From: Curtobacterium sp. A7_M15
GTDB taxonomy: Bacteria > Actinomycetota > Actinomycetes > Actinomycetales > Microbacteriaceae
DNA length: 41,905 nt
NCBI RefSeq assembly: GCF_030705415.1
Contig: NZ_JAUZED010000020.1
Span: 1-41,905, forward strand
Direction: 5' to 3'
Positions 19,470 through 25,892 of this stretch are shown one piece after another (the stretch's first letter is position 1; each line of letters begins with the position of its first letter). The notes beneath the pieces are model-generated. The model worked only from the letters and a program-made list of their open reading frames with translations, ran no database searches and was not told where the DNA came from. The position numbers and the translations under genes are program-made.

Positions 19470-20645
19470 TCAGACGGTCGCCGCGACCGGCGCTGGCAGT
19501 GCACCCAGGCCGCGGCGCAGGTCCGCCGGCGTCGCCGCGAGGCAAACCCGGATCCAGCCCTCGCCGGTCCGACCGAACGCGCTCCCCGGCGCCACGGCGA
19601 CCCGCTCCCGCTGCAGGAAGTCGAGCGCCCACTCGGCGACGTCACCCTGCGTGGCGTGGGACATGTCGATCCACAGGTAGAAGGCGCCGCGCGGGTCGAG
19701 GTAGCGGATGCCCGCGGCGTCGAGCACCTCCTTGGCGACGCCGAGGTTGGCACGGTAGTGCTCGCGGGCGTCCTGCACGGCGGAGTGGTCGCCCACGATC
19801 GCCGCGAGGGCCGCCCACTGGTCGGGTTCGGCGACGCAGCTGATCATCGCCTCCTGGGTGGTGCGCATGGTCGGGCCGAGCCCCTTCGGCGTGACGAGGT
19901 ACCCGACACGGACTCCGGTCATCGCGTAGGTCTTGCTCAACGAGAACGCGGTGAAGACACGGTCGTCCTCGTCGAGGCTCGCCAGGCTGACGTGCCGGGT
20001 GCCGTAGGTGAAGTACTCGTAGACCTCGTCGCTGATCACCCAGAGGTCGTGCCGTTTCGCCAGGTCGAGCAGGTCCCGGAGCGTCTGCTCGCCGAACACC
20101 GAACCGAGCGGGTTCGACGGGGAGTTCACGACGAGGGCGCGGGTCCGCTCGGTGATGCTCGCCTCGAGGGCCTGCAGGTCGGGCTCGAACCCGTGCTGCG
20201 GCTCGAGCCGGTACGGCACCGGGGTGGCACCGATGATGTGGGCGTTCATCGTGAAGGTCGTGTAGCCGGGGTCCGGCACCAGGACCTCGTCGCCGGGGCT
20301 CAGCACGAGGGTCATCGCCTGGAAGAGCGCCTGGGTCGCGCCGATCGTCATCCAGATCTGCTCGACGTCGACCTCGATCCGGTTCTCGCGACGGAGCTTC
20401 TCGCGGATGGCCTCGCGCAGCGGGGCGACGCCGCCGTTCGGCGTGTAGTCGGTGCGGTCCTCGGTCCAGGCGCGCCGGGCTGCTTCGCCGATGTGCGCGG
20501 CCACGGGGACGTCCGGTTCGCCGATGACGAGCATCGCGATGTCCGTGGCCGCTGCCTGCTCGGCCTGCATGCGTGCTGCTTGCTCGTACACCCGGCGGAT
20601 GCCGGAGGCGGGGACGGTCTCGATGCGGGGCGCGAGCGATGGCAT
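19470..20645 (-). CDS. PLP-dependent aminotransferase, class I/II
   Basis: 391 residues, fold-type I. PLP Lys is in [24 protein letters not shown] and [12 protein letters not shown] carry the conserved Asn and Asp/Tyr that hold the cofactor, and the carboxylate-binding Arg is in EGWIRVCLA near the end. Resembles aspartate/aromatic aminotransferases; the true substrate cannot be read from sequence. Start ATG 20645 sits 7 bases after TACCGT. Divergent from rpsT, ends in a strong hairpin, so it forms a single-gene unit. Confidence 0.9.
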   Translation of the reverse strand: MPSLAPRIETVPASGIRRVYEQAARMQAEQAAATDIAMLVIGEPDVPVAAHIGEAARRAWTEDRTDYTPNGGVAPLREAIREKLRRENRIEVDVEQIWMTIGATQALFQAMTLVLSPGDEVLVPDPGYTTFTMNAHIIGATPVPYRLEPQHGFEPDLQALEASITERTRALVVNSPSNPLGSVFGEQTLRDLLDLAKRHDLWVISDEVYEYFTYGTRHVSLASLDEDDRVFTAFSLSKTYAMTGVRVGYLVTPKGLGPTMRTTQEAMISCVAEPDQWAALAAIVGDHSAVQDAREHYRANLGVAKEVLDAAGIRYLDPRGAFYLWIDMSHATQGDVAEWALDFLQRERVAVAPGSAFGRTGEGWIRVCLAATPADLRRGLGALPAPVAATV

Positions 20646-20652
20646 GCTCGTC

Positions 20653-20658
20653 ACGGTA
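20653..20658 (-). promoter_or_regulatory. -10 box of the aminotransferase gene
   Basis: TACCGT on the minus strand, 7 bases before ATG 20645. Confidence 0.45.
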
Positions 20659-20698
20659 GCGAACCGTTGTTGCGGCACGGTTTCGGCGTTTCGGTGCT

Positions 20699-20727
20699 TT
20701 GGTCCAGACGCTCGGGCCTGGTAATGT
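20699..20727 (+). promoter_or_regulatory. rpsT promoter
   Basis: TTGGTC (20699-20704), 17 bases, TAATGT (20722-20727): the best sigma70-type promoter in this part of the window, fitting a highly expressed ribosomal gene. Confidence 0.75.
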
Positions 20728-20733
20728 TGGTGG

Positions 20734-20836
20734 CTGGCTTCCGCGTTCCCCGCCCACGGGTGGAACGCGATGCGACCAAGGGCCCCTCTACCCAGCGGTC
20801 GCGACCACCCGTAGAGACGAACAAGGAGCAACACGC
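20734..20836 (+). promoter_or_regulatory. Structured rpsT 5' leader
   Basis: About 100 bases separate the promoter from the ATG. GCGTTCC/GGAACGC (20743-20749 with 20762-20768) and CTCTAC/GTAGAG (20786-20791 with 20811-20816, enclosing GGTCGCGACC) can form two hairpins. AAGGAG (20823-20828) is the ribosome-binding site. A role in S20 autoregulation is possible but only inferred. Confidence 0.45.
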
Positions 20837-21097
20837 ATGGCGAACATCAAGTCGCAGATGAAGCGCATCAAGACCAACCTCAAGGCCCAGGAGCGCAACA
20901 AGGCCTACCGGTCGGAGCTCAAGACGGTCATCCGTCACACGAACGAGGCCGTCGTCGCGGGCGACAAGGACAAGGCCGTCGCGGCCCTGACCCTCGCGTC
21001 GAAGAAGCTCGACAAGGCCGTGAGCAAGGGCGTCATCCACAAGAACCAGGCCGCGAACCGCAAGTCGGCCATCGCGAAGAAGGTCGCTGCGCTCTGA
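20837..21097 (+). CDS. rpsT: 30S ribosomal protein S20
   Basis: 86 residues, full length, Lys/Arg/Ala-rich three-helix protein that binds 16S r[23 protein letters not shown] is the standard N-terminus and [17 protein letters not shown] the standard C-terminus. Clear ribosome-binding site, strong promoter and a strong intrinsic terminator make it a monocistronic unit. Position next to lepA and holA is conserved in actinobacteria. Confidence 0.98.
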   Translation: MANIKSQMKRIKTNLKAQERNKAYRSELKTVIRHTNEAVVAGDKDKAVAALTLASKKLDKAVSKGVIHKNQAANRKSAIAKKVAAL

Positions 21098-21118
21098 CGC
21101 ACTGACCCTTCTGGTCGG

Positions 21119-21150
21119 AAGGCCCCGCACCGTTCGGTGCGGGGCCTTTT
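21119..21150 (+). terminator. rpsT intrinsic terminator
   Basis: GGCCCCGCACC - GTTC - GGTGCGGGGCC, an 11-bp perfect stem with a 4-base loop, followed by TTTT; 21 bases after the stop codon. Confidence 0.95.
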
Positions 21151-21158
21151 GCGTGTGC

Positions 21159-21238
21159 GGGGGCTTCTGTGTGGGCGGGGGCTTCTGCGTGGGCGGGCGG
21201 GCGGCGGCGGGTGGGCGGCGGGCGGGTGGGCGGCGGGC
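21159..21238 (+). repeat. G-rich short tandem repeats
   Basis: Two tandem 18-mers of GGGGGCTTCTGYGTGGGC (21159-21176, 21177-21194), then two tandem 15-mers of GGGTGGGCGGCGGGC (21209-21223, 21224-21238). Many GGG runs on the plus strand make G-quadruplex formation likely. It starts 8 bases after the rpsT terminator; no coding function seen. Confidence 0.7.
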
Positions 21239-21400
21239 GCTCGCGAGCGGGCGAAATACGTCCCGCTCGGCGCCTCGGAACGACACGTTCTGCCCCCTCG
21301 GCGAAAGCCAGCGGCGTGTCCTGCCCCTTCGACGCGCAACCCGGCTCACCGACGCCCGGGCACACGAGGCCCGAGCGGACCGTCCGTGATGCCCGTTCCT
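21239..21400. other. Non-coding spacer, rpsT-holA
   Basis: I see no gene. Two imperfect direct repeats, CGTTCTGCCCCCTCG (about 21288) and TGTCCTGCCCCTTCG (about 21318), are the only structure noticed between the G-rich repeats and the REP-like element. Confidence 0.4.
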
Positions 21401-21490
21401 CGAGGTCGCACAACGTGCTGCTGGCAGGTGGCTCGCGCGGCAGTTCGTGCGACCTCGACGGACAGCGCGCGGAGTGTCGTGCGACCTCGA
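21401..21490. repeat. REP-like inverted repeat, GAGGTCGCACGA arms (copy B)
   Basis: CGAGGTCGCACAAC (21401-21414) faces GTTCGTGCGACCTCG (21443-21457) across 28 bases, with a single-base deletion between arms. A further arm GTCGTGCGACCTCG (21476-21489) follows. Same arms and nearly the same spacer as the 1982-2105 cluster. Lies between convergent rpsT and holA. Confidence 0.65.
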
Positions 21491-21540
21491 CCTCGACCTC
21501 GACCTCGACCTCGACCTCGACCTCGACCTCGACCTCGACC
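21482..21540. repeat. CGACCT hexanucleotide tandem array
   Basis: 59 bases of perfect CGACCT repeats, 9.8 copies, growing directly out of the last REP-like arm, whose GCGACCTCG end supplies the unit. Non-coding, between convergent genes. Such arrays change length by slippage. Confidence 0.9.
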
Positions 21541-21595
21541 GATGTGACTTCACCCGACGTGACCTCGCCAGCCGGGAGTCATCAGCCGGAAGGGG

Positions 21596-22615
21596 TCAGC
21601 GCACCTCGCCGCGCCGCGCGATCGTCCGGACCATGACCTCGAGCGCGTAGTGCGCATCGCGGGAGCCGCCCTTCACCGCGGTGTCGGCCTCGGCGATGCT
21701 GATGATCGCGTTCGCGAGCCCGGACTCGCTCCACCCGGCGATGTCGCGCTGCGCCCGCTGCACCTGCCACGGCGCCATCCCGAGCGCGGAGGCAGCCTGA
21801 CCGCTCGGCCCACGGAAGGCGCTGACCTTCGCCATCGTGCGGATCTTCGACGCGAACGCCGCCACGATCGGCACCGGGGCCTCGCCGGTGGACAGCGCGT
21901 GCCGCAGCTCGACGATGGCCGGCGCCGATCGCCCGGCGAGCGCGATGTCCGCGACCTTGAACGCGTTCGTCTCGACACGGCCGCCGTAGTACTTGTCGAC
22001 GACCTTGTCGGTGATCTCCGCAGCCTCGTCCACGAGGAGCTGCCGACACGCGGCCGCGAGCTCCGCCAGGTCGTCTGCGAACGCTGCGACGAGGGTGCGC
22101 ACCGCCGAGGGTGCGATCTTGCGTCGAGCGGCGCGGAACTCCGCGTTGACGAAGTCGATCCGGTCGGTCTCGCGCTTGAGCTCGTCGCACTGCACCTCGA
22201 CGCCCCCGCCGACACCGCTTCGGATCGTGTCGAGCAGCTTCTTGCCGCGCACTCCCCCACCGTGGCGCAGGACGAGCGTGACGTCGTCCGCCGGAGCGCC
22301 GAGGTACGAGATCGTCTCGGTGATGAACGCGTCGGTGCACTTCTCGACGTTGGTGACCCGGACCAGCCTGGGCTCGCCGAACAGGGAGGGGCTCGCCAGC
22401 GTCGCGAGCAGGCCCGGCGCGTACTGGTCGGCCTCGAGGTCGTGCACCTCGAGCGCAGGGTCTTCACCCACGAGCAGGTCGCGCAGGACGCTGCTCGCTC
22501 GTTCGGCGAGGAAGGTCTCCGGCCCCGTGATCAGCACCACCGGCGCAGGACGGATCCCCGACCAGGGCACCTGGTCGATCTTCGCTGCGGCGCGGACGGG
22601 CTTCTTGGCGGCCAT
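21596..22615 (-). CDS. holA: DNA polymerase III delta subunit
   Basis: 339-residue clamp-loader subunit that opens the beta sliding clamp. AAA+-like N-terminal part begins at PAPVVLITGPETFLAERA; the middle contains LEADQYAPGLLATLASPSLFGEPRLVRV, the beta-clamp contact region; the C-terminal collar helices are rich in Ala. The ATG lies inside the 3' end of comEC in another frame (85-base overlap). TAGGAT ends 6 bases before the ATG, giving holA its own, probably leaderless, promoter. Confidence 0.94.
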   Translation of the reverse strand: MAAKKPVRAAAKIDQVPWSGIRPAPVVLITGPETFLAERASSVLRDLLVGEDPALEVHDLEADQYAPGLLATLASPSLFGEPRLVRVTNVEKCTDAFITETISYLGAPADDVTLVLRHGGGVRGKKLLDTIRSGVGGGVEVQCDELKRETDRIDFVNAEFRAARRKIAPSAVRTLVAAFADDLAELAAACRQLLVDEAAEITDKVVDKYYGGRVETNAFKVADIALAGRSAPAIVELRHALSTGEAPVPIVAAFASKIRTMAKVSAFRGPSGQAASALGMAPWQVQRAQRDIAGWSESGLANAIISIAEADTAVKGGSRDAHYALEVMVRTIARRGEVR

Positions 22616-24948
22616 GCCTCGATCCTACGGGCGACCGGTGACGCCGAACGCTCGGTCCACACCCGCAGTGCGTCGGGTCCGTCCCGTCCGACGACGACCG
22701 TCCCCTGTCGGTCCGTCCGGTAGGCCCGGGTCCCCGCGGCCTCGAGCATGTCCAGGGCGGAGCTCGTCGGGTGGCCGTACGTGTTGTCCGCACCGACACC
22801 GATGAGGCCCACCGCCGCAGCGGTCTCGCGGTAGAGGACCGGGTCCTGGTCCGCCGAGCCGTGGTGCGCGACCTTGACGACCTCGACGCCGGTCGCGGCC
22901 TCGGGCCCGGCCAGGGCACCCCGGAATCGGCGCTGCGCGGCCTCGCCCAGGTCACCCAAGAACAGTCCGGCCACGCAGGACGTGCACCCCGGGCCGGGCT
23001 CCGTGCGGAAGACGAGGCTCGCATCGTTGCCTGCGTCCCGCGCACCCGCTCGCGGCCACAGCACCCGCCAGCGCAGCGGCCCGAGCGTCCCCGTCGTCGT
23101 GTCGTCGGCCGTCCCCACCTCGATGCCCGCCTCGACGAGCTCTTCGAGGACACGCTCGTCCTCGGGTCGTCCAGTCGGACCGACGAGCGCGGTCGTCACG
23201 CGGTCCGCGACCGCTGCGACCGCACCGACGTGGTCCCGGTCGAAGTGGGTCAGCACGAGCAGGTCGATCCTGCCGATGCCGAGGAGGTCCAGACAGGCGC
23301 TGAGTCGCTCCGGAGCATCGCCGACGTCGACCAACGCGACACCGTTCCCGCCGCGGAGGACCACGGCATCCCCCTGTCCCACGTCGCACGCGGCGACGGC
23401 CCAGTCGCCCGGCAGCCCGGCGCGCACGACGAATCGCGGTACGGCGACGCACACGATCCCGATCGCCGTGACGGTGCAGGCGGCGAGCAGCAGCCGTGAG
23501 CGTGCCGTCGGAGGCGTGAAGACGGCGACCGCGACCAAGCCGCTCACGACGGCGGCGGCGCCGACGCCGACGATCCCGGCGGGCCAGGGCACCGAGGCGT
23601 ACGGCAGTGCAGCCGTACCGTGCGCGATGCCTCCGATGGCGCTGGCGGGTACCCATGCGACGGCGGAGAGCACCGTGCTGCCCCACGGCCACACCGGTGC
23701 GGTCAGGCAGGCTGCGAGTCCCACGACGGTGACGATCGGCGCGAGCGGTTCGGTCAGCAGGTTGGCGGGGATCGCGTACGTCGGGAACGTCGCCGACAAC
23801 GGGATCGTGACCGGCCAGCACGCGAGCTGCGCTGCGACCGGGACCGCGAGCGCGGCCGCCACCGGCGTCCACAACCGGCGCGCGAACAGCGCGGTCAGCG
23901 GCGGACCGAGGACCACGATCCCACTCGTCGCGAGCACCGACAGGGCGAACGCGAACGACCGCGCGTACCAGGGGTCGACGACCAGCATCCCGACCACGGC
24001 GAGGGCGATCAGCGGGACGCCGCGCACCGGACGGCCGGCGAGGTGGACCACGAGGACCACCACCGCCATCACCGTCGCCCGCACGATCGAGGGGTCCGGC
24101 CGGACCAGCACGACGAACGCCAGCAGGAGCGCGATCGCCACCACCGCCCGTGCTGCCCGTGGCAGACCGACGACGCGTCCCAGCACCACCACGAGTCCCA
24201 CGATCACGGCGCAGTTCGCGCCGGACACCGCGGTGAGGTGGGTGAGCGCCGAGGTCTCCATCGCCGCCTCGGTCGCCGGGTCGAGCCCGCTCCGGTCTCC
24301 GATCGCCAGACCGCGCAGCAGCGAGGCGCCGGGCTCCGGCAGCGACTCGCTCACCGACACGAACGCCTGCCGGGCCCGGTCGGTCGTCGCGAGGAGTCCC
24401 GTCGGCGGTTCGGTCCGGACGACTCCGCGTACGAACGCGACGAACGACGTCGCACTCCCCGTGTCGTCGGCTTCGAGCGTGGCCACCCCGACGAGACGGC
24501 TCCCCGCGGCGAGCGGCGCATGCCCGTCCGCGCCGGGGACGAGCCGCACCGGCACGCGCAGTCCCCCGGTCTCCGCTGCGCGCTCCAGGGTCCCGACGAC
24601 CGACCGGTCACCCGGCGCGAGGTCGCGGTCGAGCACGATCTCGACGGTGACCGGTCCGGCCCCGTCGAGCACGACCGGACTCCGCCGGGCGTCACCGACC
24701 ACCACCGCGACCGCCACCACCGTGCAGAACGCACTCGACGCCACGACGAGCGCCGCGATGCCCGAGACCGGTCGTGGGCGGCCGACCGCGAGCCACACGA
24801 TGCCGGCGCAGGTGACGGCCGCTCCGGCGAGGACGACCCACCCGGCGCTCCCGGGAACCCCGATCAGCACCGCGGCACAGGCCCACGCGGCCGTCGCCGG
24901 ACCGGCCACCCGCAGGTCCCGCATGCCGGGAGCGAGGTCGACGGCCAT
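22531..24948 (-). CDS. comEC: ComEC/Rec2 DNA-uptake channel
   Basis: 805-residue polytopic membrane protein that passes transforming DNA through the cytoplasmic membrane. N-terminal membrane helices and soluble DUF4131-like region (to about 200); competence domain with LLRGLAIGDRSGLD and LTAVSGANCAVIVGL near residue 240; C-terminal metallo-beta-lactamase-like domain with DVGQGDAVVLRGG, THFDRDHVG near 567 and VAHHGSAD near 696. The last about 28 residues are encoded in the holA overlap and look unconserved. Starts 11 bases after comEA. No type IV pilus genes are in the window, so competence itself is unproven. Confidence 0.94.
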   Translation of the reverse strand: MAVDLAPGMRDLRVAGPATAAWACAAVLIGVPGSAGWVVLAGAAVTCAGIVWLAVGRPRPVSGIAALVVASSAFCTVVAVAVVVGDARRSPVVLDGAGPVTVEIVLDRDLAPGDRSVVGTLERAAETGGLRVPVRLVPGADGHAPLAAGSRLVGVATLEADDTGSATSFVAFVRGVVRTEPPTGLLATTDRARQAFVSVSESLPEPGASLLRGLAIGDRSGLDPATEAAMETSALTHLTAVSGANCAVIVGLVVVLGRVVGLPRAARAVVAIALLLAFVVLVRPDPSIVRATVMAVVVLVVHLAGRPVRGVPLIALAVVGMLVVDPWYARSFAFALSVLATSGIVVLGPPLTALFARRLWTPVAAALAVPVAAQLACWPVTIPLSATFPTYAIPANLLTEPLAPIVTVVGLAACLTAPVWPWGSTVLSAVAWVPASAIGGIAHGTAALPYASVPWPAGIVGVGAAAVVSGLVAVAVFTPPTARSRLLLAACTVTAIGIVCVAVPRFVVRAGLPGDWAVAACDVGQGDAVVLRGGNGVALVDVGDAPERLSACLDLLGIGRIDLLVLTHFDRDHVGAVAAVADRVTTALVGPTGRPEDERVLEELVEAGIEVGTADDTTTGTLGPLRWRVLWPRAGARDAGNDASLVFRTEPGPGCTSCVAGLFLGDLGEAAQRRFRGALAGPEAATGVEVVKVAHHGSADQDPVLYRETAAAVGLIGVGADNTYGHPTSSALDMLEAAGTRAYRTDRQGTVVVGRDGPDALRVWTERSASPVARRIEAWPPRSPSAPQRRSTRCPGRGSVLRRWC
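22622..22627 (-). promoter_or_regulatory. -10 box of holA inside comEC
   Basis: TAGGAT on the minus strand, 6 bases before ATG 22615, within the comEC reading frame. Confidence 0.5.
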
Positions 24949-24959
24949 CGCCGCCCCGC

Positions 24960-25781
24960 TCAGACCCGCACCCGGTCGCGCAGTTCCGCGAACCGGACGT
25001 CACCGATGCCGCTGACGTCGAGCAGGTCCTCGACGGCAGTGAAGCGTCCGTGCTCGTCGCGCCACGCGAGGATCCGGCCCGCGAGTGACGGCCCGATGCC
25101 GGGGAGTGTCTCGAGCAGGCGCTGGTCTGCTGTGTTGAGGTCGACGACGGCGTCACCGGCCGACCCGGCCCCACCGGCCGCGCCCCCGGCACCGGTTCCA
25201 CCGCTGACAGACCCGCCACCACCCCCGGCCGCTCCTGCCACCCCGGCACCACCGTCGAGCGGCTCCGGGACGTCCGTCTCCCCCACCGCGGGCACGTACA
25301 ACCGCTCGCCGTCCACCAGAACCCGCGCGAGGTTCAGCCGCGCCAGGTCGGCGTCGCCACGAGGACCCCCGGCACGCTCGACAGCGTCGGACACACGGCT
25401 TCCCCCGGGCAGCGTCACGATCCCCGGCCGTCCCACCGCCCCGACGACGTGCACGACCACGAGCGTGGCTGCTGACGGGGACGACGACGGGGACGGCGGC
25501 GCGGACGGCCCACCCGCCACCGACAGGTCACCGCCACCGCCCGACGACGAGGACGACGACGAGGAAGAGCCCGTCCACGACCCGACCGCCACGACGACCA
25601 CAGCGACCACGACGACGAGCGCCGCCAACACGACCGCGGCCCTCGGCGACAACGCGAACCCGGGCGCCCACGACCGAACGGACGCACCGCCCGACTCCGG
25701 CCCCGACGCGGAAGACGGCCCAGACCCAGACCCAGACCCAGACCCAGACGACCCAGACGACCCAGACGACCCAGACGACAT
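24960..25781 (-). CDS. comEA: ComEA-type DNA-binding protein with SLBB and helix-hairpin-helix domains
   Basis: 273 residues. Cytoplasmic low-complexity Ser/Gly N-terminus; one transmembrane helix (about 48-69); a poly-Ser/Gly linker; an SLBB domain (about 107-165, VHVVGAVGRPGIVTLPGG); an Ala/Gly-rich linker; and a C-terminal double HhH DNA-binding domain (about 212-272, VDLNTADQRLLETLPGIGPSLA). It would bind incoming DNA outside the membrane and hand it to ComEC. ATG 25781 lies 6 bases after TAGCGT and has no good Shine-Dalgarno, so it is probably leaderless. Confidence 0.92.
   Translation of the reverse strand: MSSGSSGSSGSSGSGSGSGSGPSSASGPESGGASVRSWAPGFALSPRAAVVLAALVVVVAVVVVAVGSWTGSSSSSSSSSGGGGDLSVAGGPSAPPSPSSSPSAATLVVVHVVGAVGRPGIVTLPGGSRVSDAVERAGGPRGDADLARLNLARVLVDGERLYVPAVGETDVPEPLDGGAGVAGAAGGGGGSVSGGTGAGGAAGGAGSAGDAVVDLNTADQRLLETLPGIGPSLAGRILAWRDEHGRFTAVEDLLDVSGIGDVRFAELRDRVRV
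25720..25780. repeat. Slippage-prone repeats in the 5' end of comEA
   Basis: CCAGAC hexamers (about 4.5 units from 25720) run into CCAGACGAC nonamers (4 units, to 25779). They encode SGSGSG and SSGSSG runs in the predicted cytoplasmic tail. Both unit sizes are multiples of three, so copy changes keep the frame. Confidence 0.8.
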
Positions 25782-25787
25782 ACCCGC

Positions 25788-25793
25788 ACGCTA
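25788..25793 (-). promoter_or_regulatory. -10 box of comEA-comEC
   Basis: TAGCGT on the minus strand, 6 bases before ATG 25781, in the 111-base leuS-comEA spacer. Confidence 0.45.
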
Positions 25794-25892
25794 CGGAACC
25801 CGACCACCCGGCCGGGCCCCGCAGCGACGATCAGTGGACGACCACCCGCCGTCCCCACCTGTGGAGGACGAAGCGGCGGCCGACGAGGAACG

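Noticed and set aside
21098..21595. Mobile element or small RNA in the rpsT-holA spacer
   Set aside because: No transposase remnant, terminal inverted repeats with target duplication, or promoter-terminator pair for an RNA; only repeats and the rpsT terminator.
21447..21650. Frames encoding Asp-Leu or Arg-Ser dipeptide runs over the hexamer array
   Set aside because: Pure products of the CGACCT repeat in a non-coding spacer, with no start signal or conserved flank.
22531..22615. Frameshift in comEC
   Set aside because: The nuclease-like domain is complete before the overlap and the following holA frame is intact; a natural overlap is simpler.
25720..25780. Short regular repeats resembling a CRISPR array
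   Set aside because: Units of 6 and 9 bases without spacers, inside the comEA reading frame; no cas genes nearby.
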